Shown: piece after piece, positions 25,799 to 33,787 of the stretch | Layout: each line of letters starts with the position of its first letter | Numbering within the stretch: position 1 is the first letter of the stretch | Source: Lysobacter sp. cf310 | Lineage (GTDB): Bacteria > Pseudomonadota > Gammaproteobacteria > Xanthomonadales > Xanthomonadaceae | Length of the DNA: 64,000 bases | Assembly (NCBI RefSeq): GCF_900114355.1 | Contig: NZ_FOSS01000001.1 | Location: 1-64,000, forward strand | Direction: 5' to 3' | Notes under the pieces: model-generated | What the model was told of the DNA's origin: nothing | What the model saw: only the letters and a program-made list of their open reading frames with translations | Database searches by the model: none | Made by a program: the position numbers and the translations under genes

Positions 25799-26077
25799 TC
25801 AAGGGGAGCCGTCGTGGTCGTGGCGGTATTGGTCGCTGATGCGGGGGCCAGCCAAGGCTTGGGCATGGCGCTTCTTTTCGCGGGCGACGCTGTAGCAGGT
25901 GCCGGCGATGGCGACGATGAGAACGATGGGCCAGATGAGGATGCCGATGAGTTGGCCGGCGCGGCGGGACGAGTCGAAGTCCGTGCCCATCATGCCGCCG
26001 AGGATGCCGCCGGCGAGTAAGCCCACGACGGTCGCGGCGAAGAACCATTTTACGAACGAGAGGATTGCGTGCCCCAT
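25799..26077 (-). CDS. Small glycine-zipper membrane protein, 92 aa
   Basis: The ATG at 26077 follows AGGGGG, a strong site; the frame is open 60 codons further upstream without one. Two helices are clear: residues 9-32, containing the glycine-zipper-like GLLAGGILGGMMG, and 43-62 (GQLIGILIWPIVLIVAIAG). The tail (REKKRHAQ...HDHDGSP) is charged and His-rich. First gene of the small envelope operon. Function unknown; Gly-zipper proteins may oligomerise in membranes. Confidence 0.6.
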   Translation of the reverse strand: MGHAILSFVKWFFAATVVGLLAGGILGGMMGTDFDSSRRAGQLIGILIWPIVLIVAIAGTCYSVAREKKRHAQALAGPRISDQYRHDHDGSP

Positions 26078-26419
26078 TGATGCCCCCTGTCGGCGTTGGA
26101 TGCGGTTGAAGTCTGGGATCGGTGGCGGAAAGGTGTCAATGCGATGGATTTGGCACAGGAGATGCGCGAAAGACAGTGGACACCGAGCGGGGAATAGACG
26201 TCGGAGTCGGCTTTCGGAAAGTAAACCCCACTCCGCCCCCCTGTTTCGGCGATGCAGCACCGGCGCGTGGGCGGATTAACATTACTCCGCCGCTCGGACC
26301 GGCGGACTCATTGCGAAGCTCCTACCCCACTGGTTAGCATCCTTGCGCGGTGCCGATGGGGAAAGCCACAGCACACCCGGCATCGTAGGGCTTTCAAAAC
26401 TACGCATACAGGGGGATGT
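26078..26419. other. Divergent intergenic region, 342 bases; no gene seen
   Basis: This lies between two divergent small-protein operons and should hold both promoters. I see no inverted repeat of note and no confident -35/-10 pair. ORFs here are short and lack ribosome-binding sites. Confidence 0.3.
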
Positions 26420-26770
26420 ATGAATCGAATTTTGATCGTAACGGCCTTGGGATTGGCCGTGTTTTCCGGGCAGGCTGCGGCGGGTGAGCCGGTGTACGGC
26501 GTCGACAAGGACCTCGGCGTCGCTCTGGAAAAGAGCGTCGCCGCCGTCGAGAAAGCTGCCATCGCACACGGCACCTGCGTATCCGCCTACCCGTCGCTCG
26601 ACACCTGCGAGGAGTCGGCGAAGTTCGCGGGCTATTTTCAGTGCAAGGCCATCCGCGCCAACCACAAGGGCAGCTGCGCCAACAAGCCTTCGGACCTGGA
26701 CAATCTGATCAAAGCAGCGAACGGCCTGAGCGGCCCGGCCGCCAAAGCCTTCTTGACGGGAGGCCAGTGA
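26420..26770 (+). CDS. Small secreted cysteine-motif protein A, 116 aa
   Basis: An AGGGGG site precedes the ATG and a Sec signal peptide follows (MNRILIVTALGLAVFSGQAAAG, cleavage near residue 21). The mature protein has a short helical region, then a motif shared with the next gene: C-V-S-x-Y-P-x-L-D-T-C, about 11 residues, F-x-C, then R-A-N-H-K-G-S-C. Four cysteines suggest two disulfides in the periplasm or medium. A 40-residue C-terminal extension is absent from its neighbour. The next gene starts on the last base of this stop codon, so they are coupled. No named family recognised. Confidence 0.7.
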   Translation: MNRILIVTALGLAVFSGQAAAGEPVYGVDKDLGVALEKSVAAVEKAAIAHGTCVSAYPSLDTCEESAKFAGYFQCKAIRANHKGSCANKPSDLDNLIKAANGLSGPAAKAFLTGGQ

Positions 26771-27042
26771 TGAAAGCCAGAAAGCCGAGGGCGATCGCAC
26801 CGCTCATCTTGGGAACACTGCTAGCGCTGTCATTGCCAGCCTATGCCGGCGTCGTCGTGACCGGCGACGGCGCTACGCTGGAAGAAGCGATGGCCGCCGC
26901 CACCCGCAATGTCGAGGCCGCCGCCAAAGCGGCGAAGCGCTGCGTGAGTACGTACCCGAAGCTCGATACCTGCGTGCAGTTGGAGAACGGGATGTTCCGC
27001 TGTCGCGGGGTTCGCGCCAAGCACAAGGGCAGTTGCAACTAG
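26770..27042 (+). CDS. Small secreted cysteine-motif protein B, 90 aa (paralogue of A)
   Basis: Overlaps the preceding stop codon by one base. A signal peptide (residues 10-26, LILGTLLALSLPAYAG) precedes a helical Ala-rich stretch and the same four-Cys module: CVSTYPKLDTC, FRC and RAKHKGSC. The module is near-identical in spacing to protein A, so the pair arose by tandem duplication with divergent signal peptides. A strong hairpin terminator follows 46 bases later, marking a two-gene operon. Function unknown. Confidence 0.7.
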   Translation: MKARKPRAIAPLILGTLLALSLPAYAGVVVTGDGATLEEAMAAATRNVEAAAKAAKRCVSTYPKLDTCVQLENGMFRCRGVRAKHKGSCN

Positions 27043-27087
27043 GCGCCATACGCGTCAGCTCTGCTCCAGGCCTATCGTTGGATTTGC

Positions 27088-27125
27088 AGCGGCTCGGTCA
27101 CAGCCTTGACCGAGCCGCTTTTGTT
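27088..27125 (+). terminator. Rho-independent terminator of the Cys-motif operon
   Basis: A 13-bp perfect stem (AGCGGCTCGGTCA with its complement), a six-base loop and a TTTTGTTT tract follow the second Cys-motif gene. Confidence 0.9.
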
Positions 27126-27149
27126 TCGCCCCAATGCCAACCCGCCGCG

Positions 27150-27240
27150 GGCCGGGTACGCCGACGCGAAGCGTTCCATGAGGCGGTAGGCATCGCGCAA
27201 GGACACGAGGCGATCGAAGGCTGGATGTGTGAGTGACGGT
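27150..27240 (-). pseudogene. Fragment duplicating the start of the 30707-30934 gene
   Basis: On the minus strand this encodes FDRLVSLRDAYRLMERFASAY, matching the 75-residue gene at 30707-30934 almost residue for residue, and the DNA is nearly identical over about 75 bases. After 'ARG' the match ends and the frame runs into the terminator of the Cys-motif operon. No C-terminal half remains, so I read it as a truncated gene copy. A new short protein of 94 residues from 27356 is formally possible. Confidence 0.6.
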
Positions 27241-27446
27241 AACAGCGGGCCAAGTATTGCATCAGATGGCCTTAGGGAACTCGGGGTCGCTAACCGGATA
27301 CGAATCAAGACTGGCTGTTTGCGGCCCGAACTCTTTGCCGTGATCCATCCAAGCATAGGTAGAGGTAGACGGGAAGTACGTTATGTAGTTGTAGTACCCG
27401 TACCATTTTTTCCCATAACCGAATCATTGGGAACGCGAAACTTGTT

Positions 27447-28898
27447 CTAAAGAATGACCGCCCGCGAGCCATCCCGGCGACCCGAAGCTCCGGCTGGCGC
27501 CCTCGAGCAAAAATCCGCGATGCGCCGAACGGCCTCTATCAACTCCTCTTCCGGTCGTACGTATGGGATGCGCAGCCACTGGTCGTTGCCACCTTCGACG
27601 CTGAACATCGGACCGGGTGGGACGTGGACGCCAACGGTCTCCAGGTTGACCGCCAGCTGCGTGGCGCTGCCCCGCGGCAACTGCAGCCATAAGGTCATTC
27701 CGCCGTCGGGCAGTCGGAAACGCCACTCCGGCAGTCGTTCGCCGATAGCTTGGGCCAGGGCATTGCGACGCTGGCGGAGTTGTGCGCGACGCATCGCGAT
27801 GACCTCGCTGTCGTCCAGCAATTCGATCACCACCAGCTGGTCGAAAAGCGCCGTGCCCAGGTCGAACTGCAATCGGGCCTTGATTAGCCGATCGATCAGG
27901 TCGTGCGGAGCGCGGATCCATCCGACGCGCAATCCGCTCCACAACAGCTTCGAAACGCTGCCGATCGTGATGGCGCCTGGTGCATGCGCGGCGAATGGCA
28001 GGGGCATGTCGGCGTCCGTTAGCGCGATGGCCTGCAGCGATTCGTCGACGACCGCGGTGGTACGCGTGGCTTGCAGCGCGGCGGCGTAGCGCGCGCGCTG
28101 GTCATCGCGCATCAGGAATCCGGTGGGATTCTGGAAGTCGGGGATCAGATAGGCCAGGTGCGGCCGCGTCTGTCGCAGCGTGGCCTCGATCCCATCCAAA
28201 TCCCAGCCCTCCTCTCCCAGCGCATCGCCCATCGGGGACGCGACCAGGCGCGCGCCGCCCAGGCGCAGCGCTTCGATCACGTTGGGATATACCGGCGACT
28301 CGATCATCGCCCGGTCGCCCGGCCGCGACAGTGCGCGCGCGACGACGGCCGTGCCCGCCAGCGCGCCGGAGGTGACCATGATCTGCTCGGGGTCGGTCGG
28401 CAAGCCTCGCCGTGCGTATATCTGCGCGATCAGGGCGCGCAGAGTCGGCAGACCGGTGGGGCGGTGGCCGTCGCTTCCCAGGTAGCGCGGCAGCCGTTCC
28501 AGAGCGCGTTCGTAAGCCGAGGCGATGCCGGGAATGGCGACAGTTGCGGCGCAGTTGAGGTCGATGGCGTCTTCGGACGCATGCACGCCGGCGAGCGAGC
28601 GCAGCGAGTGTTCATGCGCGCGCCGACGATCGTCAGGAACGGCGGCGAACGTGCCCGCGCCCTGGCGCGCGGTCGCGAAACCCGCAGCAACCAGGTCCGT
28701 ATAGACGCGGGTCACCGTATTGCGCGAGACGGCGAGCGCCTGGGATATCGCCCGCTCGCTGGGCAAACGCGTGCCGAGGGGAATGCGGCCGGTACCGATC
28801 AGCTCCTGCAGGGCCTGGCGGAGCCCCCGGTAGGCCGGTTTGCGCGGGAACTGGCCGATCAAAGTGGCCAGATGCTCCGAGGTCATGGAACGGTTCAT
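27447..28898 (-). CDS. MocR-type transcriptional regulator (GntR wHTH + aminotransferase-like domain)
   Basis: A 483-residue MocR/PdxR-subfamily regulator. Residues 20-90 form a GntR winged helix (LPSERAISQALAVSRNTVTR), then a linker, and residues 110-470 a class-I aminotransferase fold with the PLP lysine K317 in GSVSKLLWSG and a conserved PDFQNPTG loop. Such proteins bind PLP or a PLP adduct and act as switches, not enzymes. It is divergent from the YczE-like membrane gene with only 61 bases between the starts; this MocR-YczE arrangement is well known, so it probably regulates that gene and itself. The short gap leaves little room for leaders, and either start could be near-leaderless. Confidence 0.92.
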   Translation of the reverse strand: MNRSMTSEHLATLIGQFPRKPAYRGLRQALQELIGTGRIPLGTRLPSERAISQALAVSRNTVTRVYTDLVAAGFATARQGAGTFAAVPDDRRRAHEHSLRSLAGVHASEDAIDLNCAATVAIPGIASAYERALERLPRYLGSDGHRPTGLPTLRALIAQIYARRGLPTDPEQIMVTSGALAGTAVVARALSRPGDRAMIESPVYPNVIEALRLGGARLVASPMGDALGEEGWDLDGIEATLRQTRPHLAYLIPDFQNPTGFLMRDDQRARYAAALQATRTTAVVDESLQAIALTDADMPLPFAAHAPGAITIGSVSKLLWSGLRVGWIRAPHDLIDRLIKARLQFDLGTALFDQLVVIELLDDSEVIAMRRAQLRQRRNALAQAIGERLPEWRFRLPDGGMTLWLQLPRGSATQLAVNLETVGVHVPPGPMFSVEGGNDQWLRIPYVRPEEELIEAVRRIADFCSRAPAGASGRRDGSRAVIL

Positions 28899-28959
28899 GA
28901 GGCCATTATGACGAAAGTGGATCTACGTGATAGCGCCACTCTCTCAGATACTGGCGCCC

Positions 28960-29619
28960 ATGAATCCCAACACCTCCCCCCTACTGGCCAATCTCGGTCC
29001 TCTCGCCCAGCTCCGTGCCGGGCGCCTGCCCGAACGGCTGCTGCGCCTACTGACTGGACTGTGGCTGTACGGCGTGTCCAACGCGCTGTTGATGGAAAGT
29101 GCGCTCGGTGGCTCGCCGTGGGTCGTGTTCCACCAGGGCGCTGCGCTGCACCTGCCGTTGTCGCTCGGCCTAGTCATGGTCCTGGTGGCCGTGGCGGTAC
29201 TGTTGCTGTGGATTCCGCTGCGGCAGATGCCCGGGCTGGGTACCGTCGCCAATACGCTGCTGCTGGGGCCGTTCACCGACTTCAATCTCCGGATGCTGGA
29301 TGCACCCGAGTCATTGCCGTTACGTTGCGCCTACCTAGTCGGTGGAGTGGTGGTCTGCGCACTGGCCACTGCGCTCTACGTCGGGGCGCAACTCGGTCCA
29401 GGGCCGCGCGACGGTCTGATGACCGGATTCTCGCGCCGTACGGGTTGGTCGATCCAGCGCGTGCGCACCGGCATCGAGATCGTGGTGCTGGCGATGGGCG
29501 TGGTGCTGGGCGGCACAGCCGGTGTGGGCACTATCGTGTTCGCGCTATGCGTGGGGCCGATCACGCAGTTTTTCATGCGTTATCTGATGCTGCGCCTGGA
29601 CGAGCCGGCCGATGGATGA
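28960..29619 (+). CDS. YczE/YitT-type integral membrane protein
   Basis: About five membrane helices (near residues 30-50, 65-85, 95-115, 130-150 and 175-200) in a 219-residue protein. The ALGGSPWVVFHQGAAL and LGPGPRDGLMTGFSRRTGWS segments are the conserved loops of the YczE/YyaS/YitT family. I use the ATG at 28960; a GTG at 28927 is possible. The role of YczE is not known in detail; a vitamin B6- or amino-acid-linked transport role is guessed from its constant MocR partner. Confidence 0.85.
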   Translation: MNPNTSPLLANLGPLAQLRAGRLPERLLRLLTGLWLYGVSNALLMESALGGSPWVVFHQGAALHLPLSLGLVMVLVAVAVLLLWIPLRQMPGLGTVANTLLLGPFTDFNLRMLDAPESLPLRCAYLVGGVVVCALATALYVGAQLGPGPRDGLMTGFSRRTGWSIQRVRTGIEIVVLAMGVVLGGTAGVGTIVFALCVGPITQFFMRYLMLRLDEPADG

Positions 29620-29725
29620 AGTAGCAGCTGGCGTGCCCGAGAGTGCATTCAAGCCGAGGCCGCCTCGCCGCTCGGCTCCATTCGGCTGTTAGGACGCTCT
29701 CTACAACAGACCCTCAGGAACCAGC

Positions 29726-30520
29726 ATGTCTGTCCTCAAAGCAGCCGCTTTTTCCTTACTCGTTGGTGTTGCGGCGACACCGGTATCCAGTGCGGCTGCG
29801 CAGGCCACGAAGGCGGCGGCAGATACCGCGGCCATCGGGATTCCCGCCGATGTAGAGATCCGCGAGCTGCGGTCCGGCGTGTGGATTCACACCTCGTATT
29901 ACACCTATCCCGGCGGCGTGCGCTATCCCGCCAATGGCCTCATCGTCCGTGAAGGCGACGGTCTTCTTCTTATAGATACGGCATGGGGAGAACGCCTCAC
30001 GCTTACCTTACTCGATCAGATCGAGGCCTCAATCAAGCTTCCTGTCCGTCGTGCCATCGTGTCCCATGCTCACGGAGACCGTATTGCGGGCACTGACGCA
30101 CTCGAGGCGCGGGGCATTCCGGTTTATGCCCTGCCGCTGACTCAACGGCGCGCAGTTGGGGAAGGGATGCCGGTCCCAGACCAGGCGTTGGCGGGGCTGG
30201 ACACGCCAGCAGCAAGCGTTCAATTCGGCTCAGTCGAGCTTTTCTACCCTGGGCCGGGCCACGCGCCGGACAATCTCATGGTGTGGGTTCCATCCCAGCG
30301 TGTGCTGTTTGGCGGGTGTGCTGTGCGCGCTGCCGCCGCCGATTCGCTCGGAGGTATCGCTGATGCGAACATGACGGCGTGGCCAGAGGCCATCCGCCTG
30401 GCGCGCGCTCGTTACACAAGAGCGAAGGTCGTCATTCCGGGACACGGAGAGGTAGGTGGGCCAGAATTGCTTGATCACACGCTCGCGCTGCTGAAGGAAG
30501 CGCGCAAGCCTGGAAAATAA
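29726..30520 (+). CDS. Subclass B1-like metallo-beta-lactamase
   Basis: A secreted 264-residue MBL-fold protein with a signal peptide (about residues 1-25) after an AGGA site. All six B1 zinc-ligand positions are present in order: H114-A-H116-G-D118-R, H179 in PGPGHAPDN, C198 in FGGCAVR and H240 in PGHGEVGG. The Cys ligand, in place of the Ser/His of B3 enzymes, and the GGIADAN loop separate it from the B3 L1-type enzymes common in this family. The lysine often found three residues after Cys is replaced, and 'GN' is 'GG', so substrate range may differ. Hydrolysis of carbapenems is expected from the family but not shown. Single gene, no mobile element beside it. Confidence 0.85.
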   Translation: MSVLKAAAFSLLVGVAATPVSSAAAQATKAAADTAAIGIPADVEIRELRSGVWIHTSYYTYPGGVRYPANGLIVREGDGLLLIDTAWGERLTLTLLDQIEASIKLPVRRAIVSHAHGDRIAGTDALEARGIPVYALPLTQRRAVGEGMPVPDQALAGLDTPAASVQFGSVELFYPGPGHAPDNLMVWVPSQRVLFGGCAVRAAAADSLGGIADANMTAWPEAIRLARARYTRAKVVIPGHGEVGGPELLDHTLALLKEARKPGK

Positions 30521-30706
30521 GTGCGACCAGTCGAGCGCGATAACGATTCATTCAAGCCGGCCGAAGATCGGGATACCCACTCCGATCCTGTTTCATCGCC
30601 TACTGGAGAGCCGGCCTCCGTCGTGACGTTCCGAAGCTCCCATCGGTCAACTGCCATCAAGGCACCTGCTATCTAACGACCCATGACGGTGCTGGGCAAG
30701 TTCGGT

Positions 30707-30934
30707 CTACTCCTTGCTTGTCATCGACTCCGCGGCCGCCAAGAAATCTTCGACCGCCGCAGGATCGGCGGTCTGCCCACTCGCAGTCTCGCCGGCATAG
30801 GCGTGCAGGAAGTCCGAGACGGTGGTATCGCCGCGGGCCAGGTACGCCGATGCGAAGCGTTCCATGATGCGGTAGGCATCGCGCAAGGACACGAGGCGAT
30901 CGAAGGTGGGATCTGTCAGTGCCGGCGGGGTCAT
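30707..30934 (-). CDS. Hypothetical protein, 75 aa
   Basis: A short acidic helical protein (FDRLVSLRDAYRIMERFASAYLARGD then a Glu/Ala-rich half). It starts nine bases after the stop of the 30944-31111 gene, so the two form an operon. A truncated copy of its first half lies 3.5 kb away at 27150-27240. No family recognised, no signal peptide. Confidence 0.55.
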   Translation of the reverse strand: MTPPALTDPTFDRLVSLRDAYRIMERFASAYLARGDTTVSDFLHAYAGETASGQTADPAAVEDFLAAAESMTSKE

Positions 30935-30943
30935 AGGGTGAGC

Positions 30944-31111
30944 CTAAGAAGCTTTTGAAAGCGACGGTTTCTTGAACGCATCATCCACATCCGATGAGAC
31001 CGGCTCGCACGTATGTTTCGCCGCGTCGCCTAGGGCGCTCATGGCGTACTGCACCGCAGCGGCGGCCTGATCGGCTGGGATCGACGTGACGAACGAGAGG
31101 CGGATGCTCAT
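30944..31111 (-). CDS. Hypothetical small protein, 55 aa
   Basis: The ATG at 31111 follows GGGGGA with good spacing, better than the upstream in-frame ATG at 31132. The product (MSIRLSFVTSIPADQAAAAV...) has a beta strand, a helix and a Lys/Ser-rich tail. Too short for a family call. Operon partner of the 75-residue gene downstream. Confidence 0.5.
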   Translation of the reverse strand: MSIRLSFVTSIPADQAAAAVQYAMSALGDAAKHTCEPVSSDVDDAFKKPSLSKAS

Positions 31112-31166
31112 CACTTCCCCCTGACCTTTCATGCATTGACAGGCATCTCGCCCGCGCCAGCGACGA

Positions 31167-31649
31167 TCAACCTCTGCTGCAGGACACCTGCACTTCGCCC
31201 TGTGGGTCCATCGAATCCAACGGGATCGTGACCATGCTCTGGCCGTCGAACTGGAGGATGCGCTTGGTCTCCGCGTTCTTGCGGGCTCTCATGGCATCCA
31301 ACGTGGCCTGCCCGTGGGCGACCGTGAACGCGGGATGGTCGGAGGAAAGGAACTTCGACGAGTTGAACCGGACCTCGATCAAGTCGCCCCGCAGCGACCA
31401 GGTGCCGGTGTTGCGGGTTTCGGTGCGGATTTGCAGGCCTTCGCGGGTGTAGGTGACGAAACTGTGTTCGGTGAAGTAGCCGTTGTCGGAGTAGACGCGA
31501 CGGTCGATGGTCGAAGTCGATAGGTCGGGGCCGGGTGTTTCGTAGGGGCCGCAGGTCCAGGCGCCGACGATGTCGGGGGCCTGGGGAGTGGCGAACGCTG
31601 CGAGAGGGAGCGTCAGCCCCAGCGTGAACGACAGGAATCGAAAACGCAT
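31167..31649 (-). CDS. Secreted hypothetical protein, 160 aa
   Basis: AGGAG precedes the ATG at 31649; the signal peptide MRFRFLSFTLGLTLPLAAFA ends near residue 20. The mature part opens DIVGAWTCGPYE and continues as alternating strands (FTEHSFVTYTREG, GTWSLRGDLIEVRF), the look of a small lipocalin-like beta barrel as in stress-responsive 'GxW' proteins. Two cysteines, near the start and at the end, could pair. No name can be given. Next to the decayed tRNA and a palindromic repeat. Confidence 0.6.
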   Translation of the reverse strand: MRFRFLSFTLGLTLPLAAFATPQAPDIVGAWTCGPYETPGPDLSTSTIDRRVYSDNGYFTEHSFVTYTREGLQIRTETRNTGTWSLRGDLIEVRFNSSKFLSSDHPAFTVAHGQATLDAMRARKNAETKRILQFDGQSMVTIPLDSMDPQGEVQVSCSRG

Positions 31650-31786
31650 GGGGGCTCCTGGATGGATTGGGTTGTGCGTTTCGGGAGTGTAGCGACAGGT
31701 TGGTGCGATTGGCGGCGGCGCGGGGTTGTGAAGGTTCCGAGGCAGACCGGAGGCACGGCTTTGGCTTGGCAGCAGGTGGGGCAAGA

Positions 31787-31824
31787 GCAAATCCTCCCCA
31801 GCCCTCCTTTTTCAAAGGAGGGGG
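31787..31824. repeat. Dispersed palindromic repeat, copy 1
   Basis: GCAAATCCTCCCCAGCCCTC followed by a T-run and CAAAGGAGGG forms a stem of CCCTCCTTT with AAAGGAGGG. The same unit, with CCCCC/GGGGG arms, recurs at 48633, 48724 (inverted), 53871 and 54028. It lies between a secreted-protein gene and tRNA-Thr. Confidence 0.7.
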
Positions 31825-31958
31825 CTTGAAGCGCGAAGCGGGCGATCGGTGTTTTTGCGGCGGCTGGGGTTCGTGGTCGCGGCTTGCGCCGCTCCTACCC
31901 TGGGACCGGGAGCATTCGTTGGTGAATGCGGCCGGTGCGGCGGCAAGCCAGAAACGAC

Positions 31959-31981
31959 AAAGCCCCGCGACGCGGGGCTTT
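31959..31981 (-). terminator. Terminator-like hairpin after the first tRNA-Thr copy
   Basis: AAAGCCCCGCG pairs with CGCGGGGCTTT around a minimal loop, directly 3' of the tRNA-like gene on the minus strand; the following T tract is weak (TGTCGTTT). Confidence 0.75.
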
Positions 31982-31987
31982 GAGGTA

Positions 31988-32063
31988 TGGGGCCGGAAAT
32001 AGGAATCGAATCTACGACCTACGCATTACGAATGCGCCGCTCCACCAACTGAGCTATTTCGGC
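31988..32063 (-). tRNA. tRNA-Thr(CGT), degenerate copy
   Basis: A 76-base cloverleaf with encoded CCA and anticodon CGT, nearly identical to the copy at 33788. It differs where it matters: position 5 is A against C68, breaking an acceptor pair; position 53 is A, breaking the near-universal G53-C61 pair; position 21 is G instead of the conserved A; and the discriminator is C, not A. It may be a decaying pseudo-tRNA or a poorly charged one. The intact copy is 1.7 kb away on the same strand. Confidence 0.75.
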
Positions 32064-32116
32064 GCTAGTAGAAGGCGTCCGCAACTTGCACGGTCATGGC
32101 CCGGCAAGCGGAGGCA

Positions 32117-33622
32117 TCAGCGCTGCACGCCTTGCCGGGTCGCGATGCGGAGCGGCGTCGGCGGCTTCGCCTTACCCACTTGGCCCCTCACGGACGCAGG
32201 CGCCTGCAAAGACGCAGCACCGGCCGATGCGCCGGTGCCAGACGCCAGCAGCTCGGCCGGCAAGCGCCCGCCGGTCGTCATCGGCGGCGCGCACCGGGCC
32301 CGGTACAGGATCAGTTGGGTGCCGCTGGTGGCGGCCAAGTCGGTGCAGCCGTCGCCGGTGAAGTCGCCGGCGGCCAGGCCGCGCGGGCTGATGCTGTCCA
32401 TCATGCGCGGCAACGGGAACTGGATCTCGGTGTCGAAGCCGCCTTCGGGCAATTGCCGCGAATAACCGATCCAGGCATTCATGTTGGTCGGGCAGCGTAC
32501 GGTGACCAGGTCCTGACGGCCGTCGCGGTCGAGGTCGGCGCCGATCATGCCCGAACCCACTTCATACACGCCCCAGCGCAGCGGCTCCAGCAACTGACCG
32601 TGGGACTGGCGATACAGCTGATGCCTGGCCAGCGGAATGTAGCGCTCCGTCTGGCGCGCGGCCAGCATCAGGTCCTGGTCGCCGTCGGCATCGAAATCCG
32701 CGACCGCCAGCGCAGTGAAGTACGCCGAAGGGTACGGCCCGAAGCTGTACAACCAACGTTCAAACGTACCGCTGACGGTCTGTACGAAGACCACGCCCTG
32801 GTTGTGCCCGTCGTAGAAGGCCAGGTCGGTGCGGCCGTCGCCGTTGAGGTCGCCGGGCGCCATGTGCGCGTTGAGATTGGTCAGGCCCACCGGCGAGGTG
32901 GAGAAGGTATAGCTATGGGTCAGGTTGCCCTGGCCGTCGCCCAGAAACATGCGCACGCGGAAGCCATCGAAGGCGGCGATGTCGGCGTGACCGTCGCTGT
33001 TCACGTCCAGTGCGGACACGGTGAAGATTTCGCTGGACAGCCCAGGCACGGCGCGGCCGCTGAGCTGACCGGTGGCGGCGCCTTCGTAGATGTAGATGCC
33101 GCCGCCGTAGGCCAGCACGATGTCGCGCAAGCCGTCCTGGTTCAGATCGACCAGGGCGATGCCCTTGCTGGGCAGGTGCATGATGAAACCGGGGAACCCG
33201 GCCTGCAGCGGCGCGGCCAGGCTGCCATCGGTTTGCTGCACGAACACCGACACCTTGAAGTCGCCTGCGGTGGAAGCGCCCGAACCCGCGGCGTTCTGAT
33301 GGGTGGACACGACGATGTCGTTGCGGCCGTCGCCGGTGACGTCGCCGATGGCCACGGCGTCCACGGGGCTGCCCAGTTGCAACGGCGTCATCGGGCTCAG
33401 CAGCGCTGGGGCATCGGACGCCGCCAAGGCCGGTTGGCGCTCGGCCAAAGGCGGACGCGACGCGCGCGCCTGGGGCGCGGCGCTCGGTGCGGCCGGCGTT
33501 TGCAGCGGCCGGTCGCGGCGCGGCGCGGGCCGCTGCGTATCGGATGGCGGCGCCACCCACTGCCAGCCCGCCACGGCGCCCAGTCCGCATGCCAGGACCG
33601 TCGCGATCAAGCGCATTCCCAT
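32117..33622 (-). CDS. Secreted VCBS/FG-GAP repeat protein
   Basis: The ATG at 33622 follows GGGGA and opens an N-terminal hydrophobic helix (LIATVLACGLGAVAGWQWV), signal or anchor. After a Pro/Ala/Arg-rich linker come seven calcium-loop motifs of the form D-x-[ND/T]-x-D-G-x-x-D-[IL] (GDVTGDGRNDIV, DLNQDGLRDIV, DVNSDGHADI, DLNGDGRTDL, DFDADGDQDL, DLDRDGRQDL, DFTGDGCTDL), which make a seven-bladed beta-propeller. The Cys in the last blade may pair with the one in RARCAPP. Such proteins sit at the surface and bind ligands or partners; none can be named. It is the only gene between two tRNA-Thr copies. Confidence 0.85.
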   Translation of the reverse strand: MGMRLIATVLACGLGAVAGWQWVAPPSDTQRPAPRRDRPLQTPAAPSAAPQARASRPPLAERQPALAASDAPALLSPMTPLQLGSPVDAVAIGDVTGDGRNDIVVSTHQNAAGSGASTAGDFKVSVFVQQTDGSLAAPLQAGFPGFIMHLPSKGIALVDLNQDGLRDIVLAYGGGIYIYEGAATGQLSGRAVPGLSSEIFTVSALDVNSDGHADIAAFDGFRVRMFLGDGQGNLTHSYTFSTSPVGLTNLNAHMAPGDLNGDGRTDLAFYDGHNQGVVFVQTVSGTFERWLYSFGPYPSAYFTALAVADFDADGDQDLMLAARQTERYIPLARHQLYRQSHGQLLEPLRWGVYEVGSGMIGADLDRDGRQDLVTVRCPTNMNAWIGYSRQLPEGGFDTEIQFPLPRMMDSISPRGLAAGDFTGDGCTDLAATSGTQLILYRARCAPPMTTGGRLPAELLASGTGASAGAASLQAPASVRGQVGKAKPPTPLRIATRQGVQR

Positions 33623-33748
33623 GGTTGTTTCCCCTGCTCCTGTTCCCCCGCGCGATTCTAGGGCCGACGCGGGGCAAACGGTCCGTCGCGCAAGCCCGAA
33701 TGGGCACCGTTCTGCCGCATGCCGGCTCGCCTGCGCTTTGCGCCGCGC

Positions 33749-33780
33749 AAAAAACAAAAGGCCCGCGCGAGCGGGCCTTT
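33749..33780 (-). terminator. Rho-independent terminator of tRNA-Thr
   Basis: AAAGGCCCGC and GCGGGCCTTT form a 10-bp stem with loop GCGA; on the minus strand it is followed by TTTGTTTTTT. Lies just 3' of the intact tRNA. Confidence 0.9.
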
Positions 33781-33787
33781 GAAATAT

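Noticed and set aside
16826-33787. A complete, active integrative element
   Set aside because: No integrase, excisionase or transfer gene was found between the repeats; only an old island is supportable.
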